Assembly: GCA_037349105.1 (NCBI GenBank)
Contig: JAYJMM010000121.1
Span: forward strand, 1,436,001-1,500,000
DNA length: 64,000 nt
Reading direction: 5' to 3'
Source: Limnomonas spitsbergensis
Taxonomy: Eukaryota > Chlorophyta > Chlorophyceae > Chlamydomonadales
A program made the position numbers and the translations under genes. Under the pieces are notes generated by a model. That model worked only from the letters and a program-made list of their open reading frames with translations. It had not been told where the DNA came from and did not search any database. Below, piece after piece: positions 45,301-56,778 of the stretch; within the stretch, counting starts at the first letter, position 1, and every line of letters starts with the position of its first letter.

Positions 45301-48300
45301 TATTGCTGTCCAGCTTGCTTGCGCACTACCCTAGTATTGCTGTCCAGCTTGCTTGCGCACCACCCTAGTATTGCTGTCCAGCTTACTTGCGCACTACCCT
45401 AGGATTGCTGGCCTGCTTGCTTGCACACCACCCTGGTATTGCTGTCCAGCTTGCTTGCGCACTACCGTAGTATTGCTGTCCAGCTTGCTTGCGCACTACC
45501 CTAGTATTGCTGGCCTGCTTGCTTGCGCACTACCCTGGTATTGCTGTCCAGCTTGCTTGCGCACCACCCTAGTATTGCTGTCCAGCTTGCTTGCACACCA
45601 CCCTAGTATTGCTGTCCAGCTTGCTTGCGCACCACCCTAGTATTGCTGTCCAGCTTGCTTGCGCACCACCCTAGTATTGCTGTCCAGCTTGCTTGCGCAC
45701 TACCCTAGTATTGCTGTCCAGCTTGCTTGCGCACTACCGTAGTATTGCTGTCCAGCTTGCTTGCGCACTACCCTAGTATTGCTGGTCAGCTTGCTTGCGC
45801 ACTACCCTAGTATTGCTGTCCAGCTTGCTTGCGCACCACCCTAGTATTGCTGTCCAGCTTGCTTGCGCAGTACCGTAGTATTGCTGTCCAGCTTGCTTGC
45901 GCACTACCCTAGTATTGCTGTCCAGCTTGCTTGCGCACCACCCTAGTATTGCTGTCCAGCTTACTTGCGCACTACCCTAGGATTGCTGGCCTGCTTGCTT
46001 GCACACCACCCTGGTATTGCTGTCCAGCTTGCTTGCGCACTACCGTAGTATTGCTGTCCAGCTTGCTTGCGCACTACCCTAGTATTGCTGGCCTGCTTGC
46101 TTGCGCACTACCCTGGTATTGCTGTCCAGCTTGCTTGCGCACCACCCTAGTATTGCTGTCCAGCTTGCTTGCACACCACCCTAGTATTGCTGTCCAGCTT
46201 GCTTGCGCACCACCCTAGTATTGCTGTCCAGCTTGCTTGCGCACCACCCTAGTATTGCTGTCCAGCTTGCTTGCGCACCACCCTAGTATTGCTGTCCAGC
46301 TTGCTGGCGCACTACCCTAGTATCACTGTCCAGCTTGCATGCGCACCACCCTAGTATTGCTGTCCAGCTTGCTTGCACACCACCCTAGTATTGCTGTCCA
46401 GCTTGCTTGCGCACTCTCGTAGTATTGCTGTCAAGCTTGCTTACGCACTACCCTAGTATTGCTGTCCAGCTTGCTTGCGCACCACCCTAGTATTGCTGTC
46501 CAGCTTGCTTGTGCACCACCCTAGTATTGCTGTCCAGCTTGCTTGCGCACTACCCTAGTATTGCTGTCCAGCTTGCTTGCGCACTACCCTAGTATTGCTG
46601 TCCAGCTTGCTTGCGCACTACCCTAGTATTGCTGTCCAGCTTGCTTGCGCATTACCCTAGTATTGCTGTCCAGCTTGCTTGCGCACTACCCTAGTATTGC
46701 TGGCCTTCTTCTTTGCGCACCACCCTGGTATTGCTGTCCACCTTGCTTGCGCAGTACCGTAGTATTGCTGTCCAGCTTGCTTGCGCACTACCCTAGTATT
46801 GCTGTCCAGCTTGCTTGCGCACTACCGTAGTATTGCTGTCCAGCTTGCTTGCGCACTATCCTAGTATTGCTGTCCAGCTTGCTTGCGCACTACCCTAGTA
46901 TTGCTGTCCAGCTTGCTTGCGCACTACCCTAGTATTGCTGTCCAGCTTGCTTGCACACCACCCTCGTATTGCTGTCCAGCTTGCTTGCGCACTACCCTAG
47001 TATTGCTGTCCAGCTTGCTTGCGCACTACCCTAGTATTGCTGGCCTGCTTGCTTGCACACCACCCTAGTATTGCTGGCCTGCTTGCTTGCACACCACCCT
47101 CGTATTGCTGTCCAGCTTGCTTGCACACTACCCTAGTATTGCTGTCCAGCTTGCTTGCGCACTACCCTAGTATTGCTGTCCAGCTTGCTTGCGCAACACC
47201 CTAGTATTGCTGGCCTGCTTGCTTGCGCACTACCGTAGTATTGCTGTCCAGCTTGCTTGCGCACTACCCTAGTATTGCTGTCAAGCTTGCTTGCGCATTA
47301 CCCTAGTATTTCTGTCCAGCTTGCTTGTGCACTACCCTAGTATTGCTGGTCAGCTTGCTTGCACACCGCCCTAGTATTGCTGTCCAGCTTGCTTTCGCAC
47401 TACCCTAGTATTGCTGTCCAGCTTGCTTGCGCACCACCCTAGTATTGCTGGCCTGCTTGCTTGCGCACTACCCTGGTATTGCTGTCCAGCTTGCTTGCGC
47501 ACCACCCTAGTATTGCTGTCCAGCTTGCTTGCGCACTACCCTAGTATTGCTGGCCTGCTTGCTTGCGCACTACCCTGGTATTGCTGTCCAGCTTGCTTGC
47601 GCACCACCCTGGTATTGCTGTCCAGCTTGCTTGCGCACCACCCTAGTATTGCTGTCCAGCTTGCTTGCGCACCACCCTAGTATTGCTGTCCAGCTTGCTT
47701 GCGCACTACCCTAGTATTGCTGTCCAGCTTGCTTGCGCACTACCCTAGTATTGCTGTCCAGCTTGCTGGCGCACTACCCTAGTATCACTGTCCAGCTTGC
47801 ATGCGCACTACCCTAGTATTGCTGTCCTGCTTGCTTGCGCACCACCCTAGTATTGCTGTCCATCTTGCTTGTGCACTACCCTAGTATTGCTGTCCAGCTT
47901 GCTTGCGCACCACCCTAGTATTGCTGTCCAGGGTGCTTGCGCACTACCCTAGTATTGCTGTCCAGCTTGCTTGCACACTACCCTAGTATTGCTGTCCAGC
48001 TTGCATGCGCACTACCCTGGTATTGCTGTCCAGCTTGCTTGCGCACTACCCTAGTATTGCTGTCCTGCTTGCTTGCGCACCACCCTAGTATTGCTGTCCA
48101 GCTTGCTTGTGCACTACCCTAGTATTGCTGTCCAGCTTGCTTGCGCACTACCCTAGTATTGCTGTCCAGCTTGCTTGCGCACTACCCTAGTATTGCTGTC
48201 CAGCTTGCTTGCGCACCACCCTGGTATTGCTGTCCAGCTTGCTTGCGCACTACCCTAGTATTGCTGTCTAGCTTGCTTGCGCACCACCCTAGTATTGCTG

Positions 48301-48337
48301 TCCAGCTTGCTTGCGCACTACCCTAGTATTGCTGTCC
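39360..48337. repeat. 34-bp satellite, about 9 kb, roughly 240 units
   Basis: The consensus unit is CTAGTATTGCTGTCCAGCTT followed by GCTTGCGCACTACC (or ACC for ACT). The left edge (39360 to about 40600) is degenerate with larger or variant units. From about 40800 to the right end the units are nearly identical, and the array stops abruptly at 48337. Higher-order repeats are visible: the same eight-unit stretch starts at 44095, 45353 and 45931, spacings of 1,258 and 578 bases (37 and 17 units), and another recurs after 306 bases (9 units) at 42577 and 42883. All open frames inside are artefacts. Confidence 0.97.
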
Positions 48338-48938
48338 TGACAGGGAACATGGATTTTTTGTATGGCAGTTGATTGCAGTGATGAGCATAGGGTATTAATC
48401 CGCACTCCCATGCGTGCAATCTCTGAACCAGCATGGGATGGGATGGTAGTATTCACATGCCATGGTACGCTGGAGTTGAAGGCATTATTGTTACCTGGTT
48501 CTTTAAATCCATTTGTGCGCTGTAGATGATGCGCTCCTCTTATTCCATCTGCCGTCCAGTTCGTGACACGATAAGCGAGGGCTGGTTCACCAGTTGGGGT
48601 GTTGCGATTTCCGTCTTAGTCGAATCTACTACGGTAGTAAAAATCGTCCAATCTGAAGTGCGGGGAATGCAATAGCCTGTATGAGAAAAAGATACGTCGG
48701 ATTCCGAGGAACACCTATGCCGAGGAAAAGTGGGGAGATCCGACGTTCAGCTACAAGAAACGGCTGTTGAGAATGCTGTACAGCGACAGCGAGCTCCACA
48801 CTGTTCGCTGTTCGTTTTAGCACAAAATCGACAGCCGATCTGCTCATACTGTCGAAAGCGACAGCCTGTCGCTTCCTGCTGTCGAAAGCGACAGCACGCC
48901 GAAAGTAGCCTAGGGACACAGCGAAAACGACTTTCCCC
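48338..48938. other. Junction region after the satellite
   Basis: Unique sequence follows immediately after the last unit. The segment 48815-48905 carries three CTGTCGAAAGCGACAG-type palindromes, the same motif family as near 34950 and 38600. No gene is supported. Confidence 0.4.
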
Positions 48939-49134
48939 CTACCGTCGGACCCCTCTATTTTCTGGCCCCCTCTCAGCCTTCGCATCAGCAGTTATCTTCT
49001 TAGCATCAGCATTGTTCCTCGCCGACCTCTCCTCCACGAGCTGCAGCTGCTCAGTCGTAGGCCCCACCGAGGGAAGTTGCTCAGATGATGGCCCCACTGA
49101 AGGAACCTCAGCAGAATCAATCATCTCGGGCACG
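48939..49134 (-). CDS. Candidate terminal exon of an unassembled minus-strand gene
   Basis: The acceptor ACCATTGCAG is followed by one base and 64 codons to TAG. It reads VPEMIDSAEVPSVGPSSEQL then PSVGPTTEQLQLVEERSARN. An 11-residue repeat (SVGPSSEQLP/SVGPTTEQLQ) precedes a charged helical stretch with NADAKKITADAKAE. Upstream exons were not located. Product not recognised. Confidence 0.4.
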
Positions 49135-49826
49135 CTGCAATGGTGGAGGGAAATAATTACTTCATATGCAAGACAGTATCAGGCGAGGTCAGACTAGGAT
49201 TTCAGGCTAGGCAAGGGTTGGCGTCATCACATCATGGCAGGAGTACAAGCCAGGTCAGGCTACTTAGGATTGTCAGGTTAGGCCAAGTCAGGTTTGGCTT
49301 CAGGCCAGGTATAGCATGCTGTACGCAGCATTTCGAAGAAACCATCTCGTCGCATGTAATCGAATCAATGAATCAAACTGTGCGCCCTGCCAAGATCCGC
49401 CCCACCGTAGGCGTAATCGCAAACAGGTACGACATCATATCCCGGCGGTATAACACGTCACCACTTACACTGTGCGTCAACAGGTGTCATTTCCATGCAA
49501 ACAGCAAGATCCCACCACATAAACGCAACAGACCTGCACCGCCGACCTCATATCATCGCTCCTTCCTCAACCCGCCTTCTTCTCTCCTTCTTCAGCCCTT
49601 CCTTGCCCGCCCCGTGCCTGCGTCCTGTTTACCCGGTACAACCTCCCACCAGAGTTCCCGCCGAACTGGCGATATCCTTCCTTCTTATATCGCACGCACC
49701 ATCGCTTTACAAACTCGTACGTGAGCATTAAATGATTTCGAAGCACGGACGGACGTGTTGCCCCGAGCAGAATCAGACCCCGGAACCAATCAGCATGACG
49801 ACCTCTCTCCCGCCCTTTTTCGTCAG

Positions 49827-50067
49827 CAGCAGCAAAAGAGGCCGCAGGCATATGCACATGGCAGGCTGCAGCTGCAGCCGCAGCATCAGCATCAAGACCA
49901 GGCGTCACTTACAGTGGAAGCCGCACCATCCGCGCTGGAGTGGAAATCCTTACCCATGCACCTTCCATGGGGGAGATTGGCCATGACCTGGCTGGACCAG
50001 GAGTCCTGCGGACTGATTTCATGCTGCGATCAGGGGTGATGAACGGTGGAGGAAATCAAAAGCCTCA
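49827..50067 (+). CDS. Exon paralogous to exon 1 of the 12-exon gene
   Basis: The acceptor is a pyrimidine tract ending TTCGTCAG; the donor is CCTCA|GTGTGT. The frame reads AAAKEAAGICTWQAAAA then ILTHAPSMGEIGHDLAGPGV and LRTDFMLRSGVMN. It aligns with exon 1 at 18797-18424 (AAAKEASATAAWQAKEE, HAASMGKIGAAMAGPGILR, FMPRPVGMN) and leaves the same two-base overhang at the donor. A TGA in frame just upstream argues that the 5' end is an acceptor, not a start. It is probably a partial duplicate of the 12-exon gene; whether it is expressed is unknown. Confidence 0.5.
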
Positions 50068-50209
50068 GTGTGTGGGGATATCAGAGCTGAGTGGTGGTCT
50101 TAGGGAGGTGCCGAGAGGGGGCTGCCGGGCTGGGGCTGAGTAAGATAGGAGGGTGGGCTGTAGGGCGAGCTAGCTCTGGATACGCCTATCAGCACTGGGG
50201 GAGGGTGCT

Positions 50210-50320
50210 GAGACTTGGAGAGGCGTATCCATGCAGCCTCTATGGGCGAAAAGACTCAGCCTTGGTCATTCCTGAAGTGCTGATACCTGATTTCATGCTG
50301 AACCATGCGGCCATGAAAGA
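50210..50320 (+). repeat. Decayed second copy of the paralogous exon
   Basis: Peptide YPCSLYGRKDSALVIPEVL then IPDFMLNHAAMK follows the HAxSMGxI...AGPGVLRxDFM pattern with drift. It mirrors the intronic exon 1 copies at 17.9-18.4 kb, then runs into the dispersed repeat at 50318. Confidence 0.55.
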
Positions 50321-50705
50321 AGTAAGAACTACGTATGGTTTCCAATCCTTCGTGCTTATTAACGAATCCCTAGGTATAGGCGATCCCTAGGGCAGACCTT
50401 CCCGTACAGGATACGCGCATGCGGCCATGAATCAGGGTTACCCGTTACGACCGTTTGGGCCCCAATTCCGTACCGTTGATCGTACAGTCATCAACGGTTT
50501 CCCCATGTTTTTTTTATGCAAAAATTCATGCATGCATGGTGGCTCTTGTGGGGTACTTAGGATCATGCATGGGTATTGGCGGGCTGCATCCTTGTGCTAT
50601 GCAGGTTCTACATCAGAAAGAAATAAAGAAAGCTACGCCCTATTAGGGCGTGGAGGTAAAGGAAACAACGCAGCTTGGGGCGGTAGCTACATCCGCGCCG
50701 TTACC
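50318..50705 (-). repeat. Inverted second copy of the 12.16-12.70 kb dispersed repeat
   Basis: 50318-50415 matches 12695-12598 and 50640-50705 matches 12235-12165, both reversed and in the same relative order. The intervening sequence differs and contains the left end of a hAT-like element. Confidence 0.6.
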
Positions 50706-50969
50706 GTTCTGCCTCAATGAGCTGCCGTCGTATGTATGAGGTACAAGTGCATGTGTGGTGAATCTTCATGGTCACTGGGGCACCATACCCTGAGTGGGGT
50801 ACCATGTCCTACTGTCCCAATTGCCAGTACCATACATGTATGTACCAGTACCGTACCGCTTGGCCATACCGTACCGCACTGTTTGGTCGCACCGTACCAC
50901 TTGGCCGTACCGCGCCGTTTGTTCGTACCGTACGGTTTGGCCATACTATTTCCACATTGGGTTACCCTG
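50433..50969. mobile_element. Possible hAT-like element related to those at 4012 and 30491
   Basis: The left end is CAGGGTTACCCGTTACG and the right end TTGGGTTACCCTG. Near the right end are many CCGTACCGY units, as in the other two elements. The flanks match at only 5 of 8 bases, and part of a different dispersed repeat (50640-50705) lies inside, so the two ends may belong to different insertions. Confidence 0.4.
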
Positions 50970-51339
50970 CCACGCGTGGTGAAGAGCGACCAAGGTTCAT
51001 GTGAGCGTATGAAGGGTGTTAGGTCGCATGTGCCGCATTATGCAATATCACGCTACCTTGGAAGTACAATCTGACCACTAAACCTGTCCCATATTGTGCG
51101 GAGGTGGTACAATCCGTCTTGACCTCATGAGCTGTATGGTGCTGTTTTGTGCTACCTTGGTGACATCCAAACACATCATGATATTCCTGGTCCCGGTCTC
51201 TGGTCAAGTCCTGAACTGTCCTGGCCTGTGGTCAGTACCATGGCGCATTATTGTGCCGTGTTGTGCTACCTTGGTGGTGCAATCAGGCTGAAGCTGAGAC
51301 ACATTGTGCTGTATGGTGGTGACGTCCAAACACTGCATG

Positions 51340-51600
51340 CGTCGGAGCAATACCCGGAGCAGCCGCGGGATCGGCATCAGGATCAACAGATGGAGCGGCA
51401 TCGGACCCAGCACCCGGAGCCGGCGCCGGCGCCGGAGCAACAGGAGCAGCATGAGCAGCAATAATATGAGCAAGAGGAGTAGGAGGAGTAAGAGCAGCAT
51501 GAGCATTGAGCAATAGGAGGAGCATGAGCAGCGGGAGCAGCAGGTCAGCATGAGCAAAGGCAGCATGAGCATGAGCATGAGCATGAGCATGAGCATGAAC
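51340..51600. repeat. Low-complexity GAGCAG/ATGAGC tract
   Basis: Imperfect trinucleotide and hexanucleotide repeats, with perfect (ATGAGC)n at about 51565-51598. Long Leu/Ala/His-only frames across it are artefacts. Confidence 0.85.
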
Positions 51601-52254
51601 AGCGGGAGCGAGCAAGAGGATGATGCACTCCCCTCCCAAGGTGGACAACCATGGTTTCTGCCTATTCGCCCTTCCTTCATACCCTTTACCTTTAATTTTA
51701 TAAGATATTAACTATTGCTGAGCGACGAGACCTCCTGGCATTAACAGCATGCTGAGTTGATTTTCCATCAATAACACCAAGTTTTTGGTAAGGCCAAATG
51801 AATGTCGTGAAATGTGCACCCCCCCCAAACATACATAGCAGGGCACCCACGATGCTGAACCTTTTGAGCATGGGCCTGAGGTGTAACGTCTAACATGTTG
51901 CATGGCCATATGCATGGGAGTGCTGGTAATAAGGGTATGCCAGGGAGGCATGTTACATCAACTCGTTCGCAGTGTATTCTTCTTCGTCAGCATGAGGAAT
52001 TCAACATTATCGGAACATGCGCCTGGAAACGGCCCGTAGTCAGTCCGTGGTGAGAAACGTGCCACACAACATGTGCCACCCACGTGACTAGGCTACCTGC
52101 CGATCTGTGAAGTACATACCCATAGACCGGGGTTACATAATCAATCTCAATTGACGGGGTTCAGCCTTTACAAATGTATGGTACTGGATTAGAAATGAGT
52201 TCAAATCAATTAAACGCCTCACAACACGTCACAAGATTTATCCCAGTGTAGGAT

Positions 52255-52465
52255 ACAGTAATGTGAAGTTTTTGTGAATTTTTTTACAGTCCAACAGAGC
52301 ATCACACTTGATGCATGGGACATGTGCCCGTAAACCGGTACATGCACTTGATACACTAGGACATAAAGCAAAAACCAGTGACCCCCCTGGGCAAGCAACT
52401 GGCACACAACCACGACTGTGGCGTGGGAATGAACCCCATAGTGCAGAAGATAAGCCCCAGCCATA
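52255..52465. repeat. Dispersed sequence homologous to a whole intron at 61.0-61.36 kb
   Basis: It shares, in order and on the same strand, CAGTCCAACAGAGCATCACA, the GATGCATGRGACAKGTGCC region, CCCCCTGGGCAA, GTGGCGTGGGAATG and CCCCATAGTG with 61000-61358, which is an entire predicted intron. The copy here has no adjoining exon. Confidence 0.7.
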
Positions 52466-54179
52466 AAACATGACGTGGGTGCTAAAGAGTTCGATTGAGC
52501 ACCGCCTAGAGAGTTAGGGGGGAGACAGGAAATTTGGCAAAGTTTTGAGATGATTCTCTCTTTTCATCATACACTGAAAGATAAAACAACCAAATTTCTT
52601 CCAGAACACATATATACAGAATCCGCTGCATTTAGTTTGCCCCACACTCCATTTGCGTACCGTGTCATGGCCTCATCCTCGTCCTCTGTAATGCGCAAGT
52701 ACGCCACATTTCAGAAATCGTGGCACAGCAATCAAAGTCCTTGAGCTGCCAACATAGCTGAATTTGCCTGGGTTCAAAGGGTATACAGCTACATAACTCC
52801 GCCAAGGTGAGGGCCGTAGTCAGCACAACACTGATGGGACACCCTCTCCAAGAAACAATACAACCTTCATTTGCCCACACAGCAATGGGTATGCGCGGGT
52901 TCAAATACAACACACCTTGGACCAGGGCAGAGGCCAAGCCATAACCTAGCGGGAAACCAGTAGCTCAATTCCTATGGTCACCAATGGTCCCCAATTCAGC
53001 TAGTTTGCACTCGCCTTCACCTTGAAGCGACAGAGACCTCTTAAATTTCCAGCAGAGTAAAAAAATCTTGACCGGACGTCATGAGTCTTGTTCAACTTGG
53101 GTATAACACTCACGCACTTAAGGGCTTGTAACCTCCACCTTAATGGAACAATGAAGTTTCCACAAATGGCCAAAAACCCAACCTGATGTCATTAGTCACT
53201 GAACCTTATTTGACTTCCTACATCACCTGAAAACAGGGTTCTCCTTGAGCCGAATCGACCCCCTTCTTGCATATTAAACCCCCCCCCCCCTATCGGGAGC
53301 TATACACTATCTCACTACCTCCAACAACACCAACCCACCACCAGTGTGACCTATCCCAGAAATTGCCACAAACTTAAGTACTGTCAAACAATGCAGTGTG
53401 GTACAGTGTGGGAATTTAGTGTGGGTACGATACAGTCAAAAAGGAAGAGTACACCATCTCTGAGGACATGGGCTCTTCCCCACCGCAATACCGCATCAAG
53501 CCGTTCTAAATGAGGGACGGCCCAGCCCATCCGACAGGGCCTGTTAGCGGTTCGAGATTTAGGTCAAATCAAGGTAGCACAACATGGCGCAGGTTAAGCC
53601 GGATTGCACTGCCCAGGCACCAAGATATAAGCACATGCTTACTAGCCAGATTCTTCTAACATGGCCCAAACAGCAATTCCAGAAAAAACATACTCACTGC
53701 CACTGCAACGACCATCAGCGTCTCACCTTTCGGGCAACAGCTAATGAAAACTTTTCCTGCGACAAGTAATACAAAAGTCGCACGCTGTCTAGATATAACA
53801 TGCTATATATAATATCTGTCCCCTTTCGTTTGCACTTCATGCTGGCCCTTTCGAAAAAGGCCATCATAGGTATAAGCCTCCCCTACACCTCTTGATCAAA
53901 ATCATACCAGCAAGCGCAAAGACTCCTCCCCCCCCCCCTCTACCCCTGCACGCTTCTCTCCACCACCTCTAATTATTGACCCCCCAGTTTTGCCAACCTC
54001 ATTCCTGAACTCTCCCTCAACCCTTATCAAAACCGTGGTACAGCCCTGCACACGATTCCATCGCACCGCGTCCCGGATCCTCTCCACTGTTGGGCTATTC
54101 GGTTTCGAAGAATTCACAGGCCCCATCACCATCTGAGCAACCTCCCCCCCTGACTGCCTCTACAGCTGTGCCATCTGGT

Positions 54180-54540
54180 GCCAACGATACCACTGGACCC
54201 CAAAGCGGTGACCACACACCAAGACAGCCAAACACCGTCACCAGCACAGTATGAGCACCCTCACCCCTGGATCCCTCTAATCCTGGGCTGGCTGAGCCCT
54301 CTTACCCCTGAATCCCTCTACTGCTGGCCATCTGATTCTCTAGCAACCACTGGAGGTAGCAGTGACAACACCAGGATGGCCAACACCGTCACCAGCACCA
54401 GCACCTCCCTAGCATCCCACGACAATAGATCACTCAGCATAGTACCTACATTGCTGGGCTCCATCTGGTGCTGCCGAGACCACTGGAAGTAGCGGTGGCT
54501 GCACACTACGACACCCCCACCCCCATCTCCCACCCCATCT
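54180..54540 (-). repeat. Three copies of the exon 7 3' end and donor-like site
   Basis: Units around 54225, 54340-54440 and 54480 repeat the LLSWDAWE-coding end (LLSWDARE in the best copy) with GTGCTGGTGACGG-like sequence after it. Confidence 0.7.
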
Positions 54541-56260
54541 ATGCCGCCTCGCCCCCAACTCCCTGCTGGGCCATCTGGTTCTGGAGCGACCAATGGCAAT
54601 AGCGGTGGCCACACACCAGGACAGCCAGCACCGTCACGAGGACCGTCACCTCCCACGCGTCCCACGAAAGGAGATCACGCAGGCGGACCGACGTCAACGG
54701 AATTGCTTGCCTGCAGTGCGCCGCAGTGGAGCCGACATGCTGCGCCGTAGGCAGCGGCCGCATACCCGAAGCTGCCGCCGCTGCCCCAGCCAGCGGCTGG
54801 GAGGGGACCCCCGCTACCGTAATTTCCTCAAGGTAGCCCTCTTCCTCATCCTCTTCCTCCTCCCCTTCCTCCGCATCCCAATCAGGAGCGTCACCACCGC
54901 GTCCCCGCAACATCCACTGCTCGATGTTGTTGTCGGTGATGTTGCGGGTGTTGCTGATGTCAGCATCACCACAGGTGTTGAGGGTGTTGCTGATGTCAGC
55001 ATCACCACAGGTGCTGCTGCGCAATGATGGCGCGTGGAAATCCAACGCCGGTGGCCTGTAGGGCGCTGAAGCTCCCGCTCCTGCGCCCGCCCCTGCCGCA
55101 ACTGTTCCTGCCGCTGCTGCTCCTGCTGCAGACTGTAAGGCACAATCCTCTGAGCCGCCCCCACCGCCTTCACCTAGGGCACGCTCATCAGACAAGCTAG
55201 TAAAACACGTGTTTTCTGTAGCGCTGCCGCCACTTATGTTGCCGCCGCTGCTGCCGATGACTTCGTCAGCTCCAGGCCATGTGGTCTTGGCCAGCGGTTG
55301 AGAGTACGGCTTTGCCTTCTGCTGCTGCCTGGGAGAGTTCCCCATCATGTTAGGGGCTAGGGAGGACGAGAGGCTGTTGGCGCGCTGCTCCGGAAAATCC
55401 TCTCCCACTGCCGCCGCCGGCGCCGCTGATGATGCAGCAGCAACAGTGGAGCGCCTGCTAATGACCTGGAAAGAGCTGGAGCGCCGCACTGCCTGAGCCC
55501 TGGGCTGACGGATCCGAAAGGAGCCTCCAGGCGACCCGGCGCGCACGGGAGCCGTCACCGTCTTCGGCCGCAATGGGGAATGCAGCAGCGGAGCCCTACC
55601 GATCACATCTACTGCGCCGCCCGCCGCGGCGGCGGCAGCCGCCGGACGGCCGGCACGCCGCAAAGGCCGCAGCCCGTGCGCCGCTGCCAGTGGTATCTGC
55701 GGAGGGAGCATCGGAGATTCCCCTGCCCCTGTTGCTCCTCCCATTGCCACACTACCGCTAGTCAGCATCCATTTGTCATGCCACCCCTTGAGTTCACACG
55801 CCAGCCCATCCTGGCCTCCGTCCTCTGCCCCGCCATAGGACCACAGGTAGGACATGCTACCGAGCAGGTCACTCTCACACATGCTGCGCATCAGATCCAC
55901 CGGCCCGCCCTGTCGAGGCGAAATCAGTGCAACCCTGTTGTCCAGCCTGCGACCACCCAAGGCTGAAAGCTCCAGCCGAGGCAGCGGAGCCACCGCAGTA
56001 GCGGGTATAAAAGGGGCAGCAGCAGGTGCAGGTGCAGCAGCTGGAGCCGCCGCCGCCGCCGCAGCTGCGAGTAGGGACCGAGACGACAAAGAGGAGCATG
56101 TGCAGCGGTGAGGGGTGCGACGAGGAGCAGCAGGGCTGCAGCGATACTGCCCTCCTGATGAAGAGGCAGAGGCAGAGGCAGCAGAGGCAGCAGCAGCAGC
56201 AGTTTCGGCGGCTGCAGCGGCTGCACACCCAGCGCAGGTTTTCTGTCTCCCCTCAAGGAC
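54539..56260 (-). CDS. Exon 7 (probably terminal) of the 54.5-62.5 kb gene
   Basis: It runs from VLEGRQKTCAGCAAAAAAET to TAG at 54539. It is Ala/Ser/Pro-rich with an acidic run (EEGEEEEDEEEG), a duplicated 11-residue motif TCGDADISNT, and basic/Ser sites (RRSSS). If not spliced at 54650 (GAG|GTGACG), it ends in VTVLVTVLAVLVCGHRY, which resembles a short membrane anchor. Copies of this end at 54225-54440 point to 54650 being a true donor, leaving the C-terminus open. Confidence 0.6.
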   Translation of the reverse strand, partial: VLEGRQKTCAGCAAAAAAETAAAAASAASASASSSGGQYRCSPAAPRRTPHRCTCSSLSSRSLLAAAAAAAAPAAAPAPAAAPFIPATAVAPLPRLELSALGGRRLDNRVALISPRQGGPVDLMRSMCESDLLGSMSYLWSYGGAEDGGQDGLACELKGWHDKWMLTSGSVAMGGATGAGESPMLPPQIPLAAAHGLRPLRRAGRPAAAAAAAGGAVDVIGRAPLLHSPLRPKTVTAPVRAGSPGGSFRIRQPRAQAVRRSSSFQVISRRSTVAAASSAAPAAAVGEDFPEQRANSLSSSLAPNMMGNSPRQQQKAKPYSQPLAKTTWPGADEVIGSSGGNISGGSATENTCFTSLSDERALGEGGGGGSEDCALQSAAGAAAAGTVAAGAGAGAGASAPYRPPALDFHAPSLRSSTCGDADISNTLNTCGDADISNTRNITDNNIEQWMLRGRGGDAPDWDAEEGEEEEDEEEGYLEEITVAGVPSQPLAGAAAAASGMRPLPTAQHVGSTAAHCRQAIPLTSVRLRDLLSWDAWEVTVLVTVLAVLVCGHRYCHWSLQNQMAQQGVGGEAA

Positions 56261-56736
56261 CTGTGTAGATAAACAACAAGCATTAAGGATCAGGAGCAAC
56301 ATATGCCTCAGAGAAAAAATAGCAGCAGCAGCAGCAGTTCCCAGAGTGTCAGCAACGCCCTTAGCAGCAGCAGGAGCATCAGGTTCCTCAGTGGAGAAGC
56401 AGCGGTGCAGTTAGCAACAGGGAGATCAGGAGGAGCAACAACAGCAGCAGCACCCAGGTTTTGTGCTTCCCCTGAAGGACCAGTGTAGAGGGAAACAACA
56501 GCAGTATCCTTAGAGGCAGCAGGAGCAACAGATCCCCCCGCGGAGAAAAAGCAGCAGCATCGTCAGAGGCAGCAGGAGCAGCAGATCCCTGAGGGACATG
56601 GGCAGCACTAGGTACAACAGCTCCCGACAGCAGCTGCGACAACAATGATAACAACACCCACCTCAGCAGTAACAGCTCCACTATCATCAACAAAAGCACC
56701 AGGTGTAGCACCAATAACAAGCACCCTCAGCACCCT

Positions 56737-56778
<42 letters not shown>

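Larger units (their letters stand above)
50970..54200. other. Gene-poor region with dispersed repeats
   Basis: Two imperfect copies of a unit with TGTGCTACCTTGGTG lie at 51040-51190 and 51200-51340, with an inverted relative at 53560-53600. A low-complexity GCAGGAGCA/ATGAGC tract spans 51340-51600. A dispersed intron-like repeat spans 52255-52465. A minus-strand frame at 54132-53902 (MVMGPVNSSKPNSPTVERIR) begins after a CAG and looks protein-like, so it could be a further exon of the 54.5-62.5 kb gene. No gene was assembled. Confidence 0.4.

Noticed and set aside
39684..48326. Many near-identical 60-95-codon frames
   Set aside because: They repeat at multiples of the 34-bp unit and are satellite artefacts.
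39360..48337. CRISPR-like array of regular short repeats
   Set aside because: Units are contiguous without unique spacers, and the DNA is eukaryotic.
51680..51820. Minus-strand stretch reading KLGVIDGKSTQHAVNARRS
   Set aside because: It looked like a transposase tail, but the piece is too short to assign and has no flanking structure.
52665..52937. 90-codon minus-strand frame
   Set aside because: It is not bounded by convincing splice sites and resembles no family I know.
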